Positions 1 through 11,482 of a DNA stretch of 23,113 nt are shown piece by piece (positions within the stretch are counted from its first letter, which is position 1; the number at the start of each line of letters is the position of its first letter). The position numbers and the translations under genes were made by a program. The notes below the pieces were generated by a model. It was given only the letters and a program-made list of their open reading frames with translations, did not search any database and was not told the origin of the DNA. The stretch comes from Dictyocoela muelleri. Lineage: Eukaryota; Microsporidia. The stretch spans positions 1 through 23,113 of the forward strand of contig SDVU01000065.1 of assembly GCA_016256075.1 (NCBI GenBank), given 5' to 3'.

Positions 1-1959
1 AATGTAAAAGTAGAAAATTTTCAGTATAAATAGATATCTAAATAATGTTCTTACTAATAATATATAAAGTAAAAATAGATCAAATAAATTGTAGAGTATA
101 TTACTTAATTTCTAAGACTAATAAGGTATAAATAATGATAATGAAATTAAAAAAAATATAAGCTGAATTAACTATTATTACATAAATAAAAAATTGTTTA
201 CACCTCCCACATTATAGTTAAAAAATATGAAAAATTTTTAATAATATAATAATATATGATGTATTTATAAAAAGGTTTGTAAATCAGATATTTTTAGAAT
301 ACAAGTTGTTTGTCAAATCGTTTTGTTCTAAAATTATCAAATGATTAATAGCACATAGATTTCTTATAGTAGATTTTAAATGAAATTAGAAGTATTTATG
401 TAAAATAATAGATTAAAACATGATAATGACGGCTTATATTTGCACAATAATAACCTTAGGTTAGAAAACATATTTTAAAATAAAAAAATAGCTATTAAGT
501 TATTATACATCGATTCTATAGTTACGCGACGAAAAACAAATCTAGGTTATATTATTTAACATTTATTGCTATAAGTTTTGAAACGAGTTCTTACACAATT
601 AAAGAAGCAAAATTGATTATTTAATATAATTATATATTTTTTAATAAGTTTCTGATAGTTTTTAATGTAAAATTCATTTATCATAGTTTATTATTTTTTT
701 ATAATGATATTTATGTTTTTTGAAATATTTAATTTAAAACTTTTCAGACATTTTAGAATTTTTTTATATATGTAAATTGTTTTGATTATAAAAAATAAAA
801 ACAATTACTAAAACAATTAATAAAAACAATTAATAAAAAAAATTATAGTTTCAATAATAAGAAACTAAATAATAACAATTTTAATAAAAAAATAATTAAA
901 TAGAAAAATAATAAATCAGAAATAGAGGATTCTATAACCTTTATTATACTACAAAATTCAAAATATACGGCTTTTATAGGCATAATTATTATTTAAGAAT
1001 CATAAATATATAAAAAACAAATATAGTAAGTAAAATTAAGAAATAATGCGCGAATTCAAATGATTTGGCCAGATAAAAAAAATTAAAACAAAAATTCGTG
1101 GTTAGAAATTACACAATAATTTAAAGATAAAAATTATAATTTCACAACGCTTTCTTTTTTTGATTAAAAGAATTTAAGTTTTTTTTGCATATAAATCTTT
1201 TTTTTTAAAAAAATTTCAATTCGGGTTTAAATGAAGTTATTTAAAAATACGAGAAAAAAAACACATACCGAGTATATTAAAAAAGAAGAGAACTATATCT
1301 TAAATTTATAAAGATAATAATTATAAAGATAGTAAAGTTGTAAGCATAAGAATATATAGACGCAAGTCAAAATATTATTAAACAAGGCGTTTCAAATATA
1401 AAATATTAATAAAATTCTACATTTGCTAAAAGAACATTTATATTTTATTTTTTATACTAAAGATAAAAATAAATTTCATTACAATGTATAATACTTATTT
1501 ATAAAATAATAAAATAAAATTAGATGAGACGGCTTCCAAAAAAAATTTGAAGAAATTAAAAAGAAAGATATATTTTAATAAATTATAATAATGGTTGTAA
1601 TAAATTATTTTAATGATTCTATTAATTATAAAAAGATAGTAATAATCAATTATAACAATATTAATTAAAATTAAAGCAACATTGTTTTTGATAATGTTAG
1701 CATTAAAAAAATAATGATAACATTTTTTATAGAAATAATGAAATAGTAATTATAATGATGACATTAATAATAACTAATAAAAATAAATGTGATTGAGTTT
1801 TTACTGATTTTGACTTGAGTAAGTAATTTAAAATATAATTATTCGTTTTTTTGTAATGTCGATTGATTTTTTAGAATTACCAAAGTCAACTAGAACAATT
1901 AATACCATACGAATTTTCTATTAATTCTGATAAAAAAATATCTAATGCATTATAATATT
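1..1959. other. AT-rich stretch with no recognisable gene
   Basis: I see no reading frame of useful length, no RNA gene and no terminal inverted repeats on either strand. There are only local low-complexity runs: an AACAATTAATAAA-type short tandem repeat near 800-840, poly-A/T tracts near 1140-1210, and an AATAATGAT-rich patch at about 1570-1790. It is probably long-decayed intergenic or element DNA. Confidence 0.6.
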
Positions 1960-2880
1960 ATCAACAAATATCTTATCAACAATACTCCTTTTAACAATAC
2001 ACTATTCACAATACTCCTATCTATCAACATTAATATTAATTAAATAATATTATTTATACTACTAAAAAAAAACATTAACATTAACATAAATGCTTCTTTT
2101 AACAATACTTTTCTCAAAATTTCTATTTTTAACATTACTGAAAATAACATTACTTATAAAAAATTATTATTAAAAACAATCCTCTCAACAACATTTTAAT
2201 TGACAACATTACTATTTACAAGAATACTTTTTTAAAAATACTGTTTTACATAATACTCTTTATAACAATACACTTAATTTTAAACAATACTCTTATTTAA
2301 AAAACTCTTTTAACAAACATCTTTCAAAAAAAAATACCTTTTAACAATACCATTATCTTGCAAAAAATACACATTTTAACAATAAATATCCGACAATACT
2401 TTTTTCTAATCACTTATTTAAATATAAACTTATCTTATAACATTACTCTAAACAACAAGACTCTTACCTTTTAACATTACTTTTATATATCTACATTACT
2501 ATTAGATACTTTACTTCTAACAGCAATACTATTATCATTAATATTTCTTTCAACAACGCTTTTTTCAACAATACTCTTTAAAACAATACTCTTATCTTAA
2601 ACATTACTTTAAACAATATTTTTTTCAACTTTAATCTTAAAAACATTACTATTATCAATAATACTCTTATGTTTGTACATTTCCTATTTAAAACAATACT
2701 ATTAACAACAATACTTCTTCTGACAATTCTTTTTTAACAATACTTTTTAACAATCTCTTATCTTAACAGTACTTTTAACAACAATACTGCTTTTATCGTT
2801 ACTATTTACAATATTTCTATATTCAACATTACTCTTATCTACAATACTATTATCTATCAACATTGCCATTACAACCTTGC
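1960..2880. repeat. Degenerate AACAATACTCTTTT-type tandem repeat, almost G-free on + strand
   Basis: About 0.9 kb consists of imperfect reiterations of AACAATACT followed by CTTTT or TATCA, spaced roughly 12-16 bases apart. Many 60-base lines contain only one or two G residues but eight to twelve C residues, a strong strand asymmetry. Some units read in phase as Asn-Asn-Thr-Leu-Leu, so a decayed repetitive coding region is conceivable, but no open frame survives and unit spacing is not a strict multiple of three. It is best called a degenerate minisatellite. Confidence 0.7.
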
Positions 2881-3890
2881 CTTTAAAATTATTATTTTAT
2901 AATCGAGAAATAAAAAAATAGAAAATTTTCTAATAAGAAAAATATACAATAAAAAATGGTTACATTTATTTTGATAAGACAAAAATAACGGAATATTTAT
3001 TCTTAAAAATCTGTATAATCTGCTACAATTATAAAATTTTTTTAATTTCTAAATAATCTCCGATTTATGAAATTATTTTTATAAAAAAAAACAAATATAG
3101 ATTAATAGTAAAAATTAAAACAAAAATATATTTTTAATTAATTAACAGAATAAGACTGATATATAAATAATAATTTCAATAAAGATGAACAAATTGTTAA
3201 TGATAATATTAATAATAACTATAATGAAAATATTACAAAATTCTTAATCAATTAAAAATTTTTAAAAGAAAAAAACTCTTATTGAATTAAGATATCAAAG
3301 ACTTTAAGTCTTATTGCAATTTAGATCATTTTTATTATTTAATCTTAATTATAATTAAAATAATATTTATTTTATTTTTAATAAATATAATATACTGATT
3401 AAATTTATAAGATGTGAATAAAAATGCTGTTTCAGGCTTAAAAACATAGTTATTATACAAATGAAAATATCATAAATGTTAAGCTAATACCAAAAGCAAT
3501 AAATATAAAAAAAAATATTAAATTATAATAATAACATCTTGAGAATATAAATACATCTAAAAACTATAATTGTACATTTTAAAATATAAATAATAAAACC
3601 TGATAATATTATAATACATTAATGATGACTAAAATATTACTAAAGATGATAATAATAATTTGATGATAAAATAATACTTATAAATTTAAATTTAGGTGCA
3701 TAATTTATTTCAAAGAATTTTTTAAAAAAAACCGATCCAATAAAATAAAAAAAAGAAAAGTAAAAAACTTATGGGGGGAAATAGTTTGATGTATCTTGTA
3801 ATCCTGACTTTTGAAAAACGTTTATTAATAGATTAAGATTTTTAATTTGAGAGATTGTTACGAGAAAATAATAAATTAGGGCTGTGTATG
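2881..3890. other. AT-rich stretch with no recognisable gene
   Basis: Only low-complexity AT sequence with scattered AATAATGAT motifs (about 3190-3240 and 3600-3680) is visible. No coding signal, structured RNA or element ends are seen on either strand. Confidence 0.55.
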
Positions 3891-3891
3891 A

Positions 3892-5100
3892 TTTTTTTAT
3901 TTGAATGTAAATGTGTTTAAAAAAATCGCAATAAAGCGACGATATAGTTTTGATAAAGATGTAGATGAAGTTGACGGAGACGTTAATAAGAAAGCACAAA
4001 TATATATTAAAAAAAATTTATTATATAATAATAATGATATTAATAATGAAAATAAAAATGTCATACAAAAAAAATAATTCATATAAATAACCAAAAGTTG
4101 AAAAAACGAATATTTAAAAATAATTTTTTCATATATCTGATTTTTTATTTAATAGAAAAATGATAAAATCGTTATTGCGAAAAAAATATTTTGATAAATT
4201 AAAAAGTAAATATAAATCTTTGGGTTATTATAATTTGTATGGAATAGAATCATTATGAATAAAAAATATGACAAACATTTATTATGTAGAGTTATAATAT
4301 TTTTTTTAATTAAGGAAAATTTGATAGAGATAAAACTACTTGTGAGGTGTTTAATAATGATAAAAAAATTTTAAGAAGGTATTATAATAAAATAATAAAA
4401 AGGAATACTTGATCAAAAGTAATATATAATTAATGATTTGATGATAATCAGCTTAATACTATTGTTAGAGACTTTTATACTCACAAATATTTAAACTTGT
4501 GATTTTTTTAATAGATATTAATTTGCTATTATAAGATTTAATTCAATTTTTACATTCTCAAGATTTTAGTAAAAATTTCAAACTCTCATATTGATAATAT
4601 CCATCGATACTTTTATTCAATTTAGTTAATCTTTAAATAATGTCATTGATATAAATTCTAATATTTAAGAGAGATAATTTTCATCAGCAGACTATTTTAT
4701 TATTACCGATATTGTGCACTATCAGATATTCAAAGATTATTTTTAATAGTATTTAGATAATAACTATTTTTTTTGACAATAACTTATAATTTTGTTTCTA
4801 TTTTCTGAATCAATTTTTAACAATAAAAATATTTTTATTAATAAGTGCGAGAGTAGTCTAGTACGAAAAAATATTCTTAACTAATAAAAAAAGTATTTCG
4901 ATAAAAAAATTGTTTAAAGATTATTGTTAATAAACCTTTAAAAAATATCGGAAAGCTAAAAACAAAAATATATATTTAATAAGGTAATTAAGATGAAATT
5001 TAATTAATTGTTAAAGTTAAAAATTTAAACTCGTTAATAATCTTGATAATGTTTAATTAATAGAATCTGTAATTTTATCAACCATTAAGCCTCTTTAAAA
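3892..5100 (+). pseudogene. Decayed coding region of unknown family
   Basis: I do not recognise a family. The + strand holds several short open stretches whose amino-acid mix is more like protein than random AT sequence. The stretch at 3892-4077 begins without a Met and has an acidic run (FDKDVDEVDGDVNKK) followed by an Asn-rich tail. Another at about 4320-4410 contains FDRDKTTCEVFNNDKKILRR. Further pieces lie in other frames near 4430-4750. Between them are many stops and frame changes, so no product is possible. The pieces may belong to one old host or element gene, or to more than one. Nothing in the flanks helps to identify it. Confidence 0.3.
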
Positions 5101-5354
5101 CTAAAATGAAGAGAAAAATATAAAAATATAAACAAAATTTAAAAATTATCTTTAAATCAAAATGTGATGTTAAAAAAAGTTTTTTTTTGTACAATATCGA
5201 TTTGTAAAAAATTAATATGTGACAATTTAGAATTGTTGTACATTTAAGTATAAAGATAGTATTTTATTATTATTTTAATAGGTGATTTTCAAATAAATTA
5301 TTGTTATTTATATCGAAAAACCTGTTTTAGATTGATAAGATGTTTAAATATTCT
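5101..5354. other. AT-rich spacer
   Basis: No gene, hairpin or repeat is recognised between the decayed coding traces and the first 79-bp direct repeat. Confidence 0.5.
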
Positions 5355-5433
5355 GTATTTATGTTGTAAATTTCATAATGACGTTTTTAAGTTATTAATG
5401 ATAATGAAAAATTATTTACGATAAGTATTGACG
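5355..5433 (+). repeat. 79-bp direct repeat, copy A (left of MULE)
   Basis: It begins GTATTTATGTTG and ends AAGTATTGACG, and matches copy B at 7047-7125 at 75 of 79 positions with no gap. It ends five bases before the palindrome that starts the MULE region. Confidence 0.85.
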
Positions 5434-5438
5434 TAATA

Positions 5439-5468
5439 CGACAACTCGCCTAAAATGGGTGAGTTGTC
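5439..5468. repeat. Imperfect palindrome at left edge of MULE
   Basis: Arms GACAACTCGCC and GGGTGAGTTGTC flank a short AT centre. The core resembles the palindromes at 12690-12719, 16572-16601 and 16625-16654. Confidence 0.7.
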
Positions 5469-5469
5469 G

Positions 5470-6720
5470 GAGATCGCCAAAAATCTTTTACTCTTAAGGA
5501 TCATGGAAAAATCATTTTTATTAAATCCAAAGACGACAAAAACTTTTAATATATATGGGATTTATATATATTTCGCTATGAAAAAAATGAAAATAATTGT
5601 CTGATGCCAAAATCGCAAATATAGAGGTGCTGGTATTTTAAAAAAATAACATTTGTATTAACAAAACTGAACATAATCATACAAGAAATCTTGCCAAAAA
5701 TGAAGCTGAATATGTTAGAAATCGATGAATTAAAAAATCAATGACTACATCTGAACGTCTTAGATATATAATTTCAGCGGAAATTTGGCATAGTTTCAAC
5801 ATCAATTTTATAATTAAAGTCAAACAGAAGCTTTGTTGATATAAGAACAAGGAATTGGCGAAAAAAAACTACATAGTATAATACATTGATAAAATAAATA
5901 ATACTATTAAGAATACATTTTCAAATGAAAAATTTTTGTTATTTCTTCGGTAATAAATAATCCCAATCGAATTTTAATATATTCAACAGAAACATATATT
6001 TCATATTTAGAATATTCGAATATGGTATTGTGATGAAACTTAAAAGTGTGTCTTTCTATTTTGAACAAGTATATACAATTATGGATTGATTTCTATAAGT
6101 GTGTGAATTTAGTATACATTATAATGAAAAACAGATCAAAATCATCTCATACTGACGTTTCAATTATATTATAAAAAAATCAAAATAACACCTCAATATA
6201 TTACAATAAATTTTGAGATGGAATCTTTTGCAGCTTTGAATGAATTCTTTATTAATTCATTGATTTAGAGTTGTTTTTTTGTGCCCTTTTTCAGATATTA
6301 TTAAGTAAACTACAAAAAAGCAATCTGATAAGTCATTATAACAAGTCAAAGTTTATGAGAAGACATTCGAATGATACTTTCAATAGCCTACGTTCTCTAA
6401 AAGATATAAAATTTAAAATTCAAAAACTTTAAAATTTTTTTAATAAAAACTAAATAAGTGAAATATCAATCATTTGGAAAGATTTTTAAAGTGTTTATTG
6501 TCGCGATGTTGTAATTTATGATAAAAAGCCCATGAATATTTTCGCTGTGACATTTAAGTTTGTTTATGATAAATCATTAATAATGTTTCTATACCCATAA
6601 ATTGATTAGAAGGTTAGCTCCGATCATTAAACAATAACTTTATTAAAGCACATCCCAATCTATAGAATTAGTCATCGAATTTAAAACAAACACGCCTCAG
6701 TAGAAAACTATATAAATAGG
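5470..6720 (+). pseudogene. Decayed MULE transposase with FLYWCH-type finger
   Basis: Family logic: MULE transposases are nuclear DDE recombinases, often preceded by a FLYWCH zinc finger. What I see in order: finger remnants at 5600-5690 with paired Cys codons and the end CINKTEHNHTRN (CxnHxH); a first-aspartate block at about 6020-6090 reading WYCDET then FEQVYTIMD, like the family's D-TFK...YTI block; a second catalytic block at 6203-6247 reading ITINFEMESFAALNEFF, where Asn stands in the position usually held by Asp; a Cys-Phe-Phe block near 6270; and a C-terminal NNFIKAHPNL near 6632-6661. These lie in all three forward frames with many stops, so the gene is dead. Assignment rests on the order and spacing of these blocks. 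Confidence 0.7.
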
Positions 6721-7046
6721 ATATTTTATATAAAAATAATGAAATAATTAATAATAATGAAAATTGTAAAATTATAAATATTCTAAAAAAATTATGAAAA
6801 GCAACCTTGTTTACAATATTATAATGTTATTGCAATTCTTTATAAGATTAAGGAAGATATTTGTTTAAAATTAATATAATAATTTGTTATTATATTTTCG
6901 TGTTTGACATTTTTTATTTTATTTTAAATAATTTTTATTGATATTCTTTTTGAAACATTTTAAAATAAAATTTGAAAATAGATAGGGGGTATCATTATTG
7001 GGTGCAAATCCGACTACTTTTCTTTTTGGGTGAATGACAAATAGCC

Positions 7047-7125
7047 GTATTTATGTTGAAAATTTCATAATGACGTTTTTAAGTTATTTATGATACTTAA
7101 AAATTATTTACGATAAGTATTGACG
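7047..7125 (+). repeat. 79-bp direct repeat, copy B (right of MULE)
   Basis: Same length and orientation as copy A, with four substitutions. It is followed by GTCAATGAGTTGATG, which looks like a collapsed version of the palindrome that follows copy A. Confidence 0.85.
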
Positions 7126-7536
7126 GTCAATGAGTTGATGAAGCATTGAAGTGGATCTTTATTTTTATGTTTACATTAATTATACTATGAATAAATTTTA
7201 AATTGATTATTGCGCAAAATATATTTTTATGTATTTTTTGGAAATATTTTGATTTTAATTATTTAAAACTATAAAATTTTTGTTAAAAGATCTTATTATG
7301 AATTTCTTGGATATAACTTATGTCGATTAATTTATTTTATACTAGTAGCTACTTTCAATTTATTTTTACGTTTAAATTTTTTTGATTAAAGTCAGAGAAT
7401 ATCAAAAAGAACAGAGGCAAGTGTGAAATATAAAAAACTAACAAAAGGCTAATATAAGGTTTTGTGCAACATTTTTTATTTCATAATATAAATTTTTAAA
7501 ATGTAACGCTTTATATAGATTTCATATTTTTTAGTA
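7126..7536. other. AT-rich spacer between MULE and Tigger element
   Basis: No coding signal, hairpin or repeat is recognised here on either strand. Confidence 0.55.
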
Positions 7537-7538
7537 TA

Positions 7539-9335
7539 CAGTCCAACCAACCCCGCCCTAACCTAAAAACCTACAAGTGGGGCTCCCGCCCCATATAAAA
7601 CCCTAATTTTTGGAGCGTTTTCTCGTTTTCGAACAATTTTAGTTTTATTTTATAGAATAACATGAGCAATTTGTCGTTTTTAACCCCGTTTTCGGGGAAT
7701 GTTAATATTTTTTTAAGTTTTACCCTTTATAAAAAATTTTGTAAGAAGGAACGAGATGAATTTATAGAAGATTGTAGGAGATGTACTATTTAGGTAAAAG
7801 ATTTAGCAAAAAAATACGGAATATCTAAAGGGAGTGTCTTTAGAATAAAAAAAACTATTAAAAATATAATTTTTAAATCTTATTCTAATTAAAATCTTAA
7901 AATTGTCAATAAACAGCGTTCTATACAATATTATTATCTAGATGCGCAGATTTTTAGGTATTTTCTTACCTTAGACAGAAAAAAATAACCAAAAATGACA
8001 CTATACCCATAACTATAGTGTTAAAATTGGCTAAAAAATATATATAAAGACTTTAAGGTGTCATATGACTGGCTTAATAGGTTTAAAAAACGACATGAAT
8101 TGTCTGCTAAAAACATTTCAGGAGAAAGTCAACCTCTCTGATTTTAGCAGTTTAGACGACTTTAAAGAAATATTTACCAAAGCTTTGAAAATTTTTAACC
8201 CTCGTGATATTTTCAATAGTGATTAGACCGCCCTATTACAAAAATTTGCCGAAAAAATCTTTGGTTACATCTGAAGATAATTTCAAAGAAATAAAGATAA
8301 ATAAAACTAGAGTTACCATCATGCTTACGTCATCATGGAAGGTGAAATTTTTTTACGCTTGTTATAGGATATTTTAAAACGCCATGACACTTGAAAATTT
8401 TTCCCCTGAAGAAGTTGGTATTAATTATACGTTTTCATCTAAGACATGGATGAATAGCTCATTATTTATTGAATATTTAGACGAATGAACAATGATATGT
8501 CTAGGCAAAATAGAAAGATTCTTCTCTTATTGGACAATTCTCCAGCGCATAAAAGTGTTAAACTTAGCCATGTGGAACTTTTATACTTTCCAAAAAATAC
8601 AACATCAATAATCCAACCCTTGGATATTGGTATTATTAGGTCATAAAAAGATCATTATCAAAATGCCTTAATAAATTCATTAGACTGAGATTTTACGGGT
8701 ACTGAATCAGTAGCATTGATAGTTTAAATATAAAAGATGCCATCATTTTGATTTCAATACTATGGGACAAAATATCAAAGGAAACAATTATAAATTGTTT
8801 TTCTAAAGGATTACGAGAAAGAGAGAGTACTTTGTCTTTAGAAAACTCAGAAGATAAGTCTATCATACTGGGAGGGTTGTTTCCAATGTCTATGACGAAT
8901 TTTTTGACGTTGATGATGAAGACATCTTATATGCTGATTTTAATCCCGAATCAATTTCTCCTCGTGATATGATAAAAACAGCTTTGTTACACTTTGAAAA
9001 ATTTTATGCACTTGCAGGAGAGTTGTCTTCTTCGAAAATAGTAGAATTGATGCTTTTAAAGATTGAAATTATAAAAGAATGGAAGGAGAAACATGGCTTT
9101 GGAAGTAAAATAACAGATTTTCTTTGTCCAGAAGATAAACCTTTTTAAAATTTTTTGCTAAATTTAAAAGAAAGAATTAATTAGGGTATTTTTTTTAATT
9201 TTTATAGTTTTTTTGATAACCACAGTTACTTTTATATTGGATTAATAAAATTTTACAAAAACCTCGCCCCGCATTAAAACCTCGCTTTAGGGGCAATTTC
9301 TATAAAAAAGTGCCCCCAAAAGTGAGGTCGGACAG
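7539..9335 (+). mobile_element. Decayed pogo/Tigger transposon with TA target duplication
   Basis: The ends are CAGTCCAACC on the left and, read inward from the right, CTGTCCGACC. Both are bordered by the dinucleotide TA (7537-7538 and 9336-9337), the target duplication expected of the Tc1/mariner-pogo superfamily. Inside each end is GC-rich sequence with runs of C or G (7549-7586 and 9265-9325) that stands out from the AT-rich surroundings. Total length is about 1.8 kb, normal for an autonomous pogo element. The transposase gene inside is broken. Confidence 0.8.
7662..9148 (+). pseudogene. Decayed pogo/Tigger-like DDE_1 transposase
   Basis: Role when intact: cut-and-paste transposase cutting at TA sites. 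The chosen start is the ATG at 7662, followed by 43 codons to an in-frame TAG at 7791. Downstream the frame continues with a Psq-type helix-turn-helix (VKDLAKKYGISKGSVFRIKK). Then come a CENP-B-like segment (YDWLNRFKKRHELSAKNISG), FNSD with the first Asp at 8221-8223, SSKTWMNSSLFIEYLDE, LLLLDNSPAHK with the second Asp at 8533-8535, and TTSIIQPLDIGII with the third Asp at 8623-8625. The last two are 29 residues apart, as in pogo DD29-30D. The C-terminus (LWDKISKETIINCFSKG onward) ends at 9146-9148. Several in-frame stops and frame changes make it non-functional. Confidence 0.85.
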
Positions 9336-9337
9336 TA

Positions 9338-9930
9338 GAGTATCTCGAGATTTTACAATTTTTTTATTATGCTTTATTAATTCCATATTCGATCACAAGC
9401 ATTTTATATTTCCAAAAGGGGGAATCAAGTCGTGGTAGAACCCTATTTTCTTTTATACCTTTAAAAACCAATAAAAATTTGTTTTCTTCTTTTAATAAAC
9501 TAAAAATCTTAGTCCACCATTTAACTCTTCTAATTTCCCCTAATCATAATTTCTGAAATTAATTTCATTACATCCGACACAGTGCAAGCCCTTTTTACGA
9601 AGCCTATAGATAATTCCCATGTATTATAAACCGGAATTAAAGCTGAGAGAATGCCTCATAACGGTTAATTTTTAAGTTATTAAAGTTATTGTATAAGATT
9701 TTAATAAGAAAAAAATATTATCGAGAGTGGGTAGTTGATTATCATATCGTAAAGAAAATTATATAAAAAACAAGATTGACAGTGTTGGATTACATTAGGA
9801 ACTGAACGTGCAGACATGAAGTGAATTTGTTCTTTAATTATTGATTAAAAGAAGAGATCACCAAATATTCTGAGAGAGAAATATTCAATATTAAAGAAAC
9901 AAATCTGTATTAAAAAAAATTCAGATAGAT
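9338..9930. other. Spacer, unexplained, slightly less AT-rich
   Basis: No confident gene is present. On the - strand at about 9540-9640 a short stretch reads GLHCVGCNEINFRNYD, with a CxxC pair that could be a remnant zinc ribbon of a transposase, but no further matching block follows. Confidence 0.35.
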
Positions 9931-11400
9931 ACTATGTTTATGATAAAAAATTATCATAAAAGTATAAAGCAAAACAAGACGCGTGATATAATTATGTCGG
10001 GGATTAACTTGTTTAAAGAATGGATAAAACCTTTGATGATCAAGAGATCAATGAATCCGCGAACCTTTCGCGAATTTACTAAGATTTTTATATTATTTCT
10101 TTCCGGTCTGACAAACCATCATGGCTTCAGAGAGTCTTTTTAGAAGTATATATGAAATTTAAACGATTGCCTAATCGTAAAAACCTAATATTTTGTTTAT
10201 ACTTGAAAATTTTTCTAACATCTAATGAATAGCAGAACAGAAATCGAAATTTTTGTTTACATTTTCAAAGGCTACCTCAATTATTCAGCTTATAGATATT
10301 GAAATCATAAATCCATTAAATAAAAGTAGAACAAAAATTACAAGTTTTCTAGTTTACACGGATTTTAATAATGTTATAATTCCTTCATAAATTAAAGAAA
10401 TTAATATTTTAAATGTGCTCTTATAGATCGATTATTATATTGATCAAGTTGTGATATAAATAAGATAAAATTGTTGAAACAAAGCTGACTTGTTTTAACA
10501 TGCCAGAAAAAAAGTTATGATGTGGATTTAAATTCGATGAGACTTCTATAGACGAATTGGATGGAAATTTTGTTTCTTTTAAAGATACTTATAGGTAGAT
10601 TAAAATAATAAAGATCGTCTTATATCTGCTTTTTCTCATATTTTTGCGGCTCTTTTTGAGATTTTGCCAAAAATAGCCAACATATAAAGCAAAATACATG
10701 ATGCTGCTGATTTAATAATTTACGAGTATGTAGAAAAACTTTCTAAACGATCTTGATTATATTTTTATGTCTTTAAGAGATTTACCAAAGAGCCATGAAT
10801 ATTAAACATTATTAACATTAATTATATTTTTTTATATAAGGCGATATTTACGCAAGAAGTTCTTTTTACGCAAGATTTTTTGAATTTTCGTCGTAAAAAC
10901 CACCATCTATTGTATATGTAAATAAAAAAAGTTTATATATCACATTTTAAAAAAAGCAGTATTTGATTATAAAATCACAAAACATTCTTATCATGTCTAA
11001 CTTCCATTTGATGATTTTTATATAAGAAAGCCTATTACTAATAATTTAATGAAAAAAAAATATTGCTGAAATTAAAACTTTAAAGAAATAGAAAATGAAT
11101 TGGACAGGAATAAATCAGTAAGCAATTAAAACAGTTAATATTACAATTTTTTAAATGAATACACATAGTTAGAGGAAAATAAAATTAGAAACATATGAAA
11201 AAAAATAATATCCAAAATTATCATGATGCCAGAAATGATATATCAGAATGGTCAATTAACGAGAATGTTAAAATGGAAAAGGAAAGAATTTTTACGAAAA
11301 AAATATTTGCAAAGAATGGATCGAAACTCGCTAGTTCATATTTCAAAATATAATTATAAAGTAAAAGATAAATTAATTATAAAAAAGAGAAAACGATAAT
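9930..11400 (+). pseudogene. Decayed coding region of unknown identity
   Basis: I do not recognise the family. Several forward-frame stretches look protein-like. One Met-initiated frame runs 9934-10143. In other frames there are SWLQRVFLEVYMKFKRLPNR near 10120-10180, a run of about 56 codons ending near 10389 that includes LIDIEIINPLNKSRTKITSF, GFKFDETSIDELDGNFVSF near 10520-10580, and AFSHIFAALFEILPKI near 10628-10680. The order on one strand with small frame jumps suggests one gene of some 400 residues or more that has decayed, possibly a host gene. No transposase motif or element end was found. A transposon protein I fail to recognise remains possible. Confidence 0.35.
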
Positions 11401-11482
11401 AACACAAAAAATAGAAGAGGTAAATTTAATAGCCTTTTTCATACTGATAAATATGAGCTTTTAGAATGATTATCCTATAATA

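Larger units (their letters stand above)
5438..7038 (+). mobile_element. Decayed Mutator-like element (MULE)
   Basis: The left edge is set by an imperfect palindrome at 5439-5468 (GACAACTCGCC to GGGTGAGTTGTC). A related half, GGGTGAATGAC, lies at 7028-7038 and is taken as the right edge. Between them lies the remains of a MULE transposase with FLYWCH finger. The 79-bp direct repeats A and B lie immediately outside these edges. The right boundary is uncertain, because only half of a palindrome is visible there and no classic 9-bp target duplication is seen. Confidence 0.55.

Noticed and set aside
3769-4094. Two - strand open frames (76 and 65 codons)
   Set aside because: Hydrophobic Phe/Ile/Leu-rich translations of AT-rich DNA with no motif; the + strand has the better coding look here.
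9538-9640. Zinc-ribbon start of a further Merlin-like transposase on the - strand
   Set aside because: Only one CxxC pair (GLHCVGCNEINF) is visible, with no catalytic blocks following in the expected direction.
9936-9959. Short hairpin TTTATGATAA...TTATCATAAA
   Set aside because: Ten-base AT-only arms are expected by chance in DNA of this composition.
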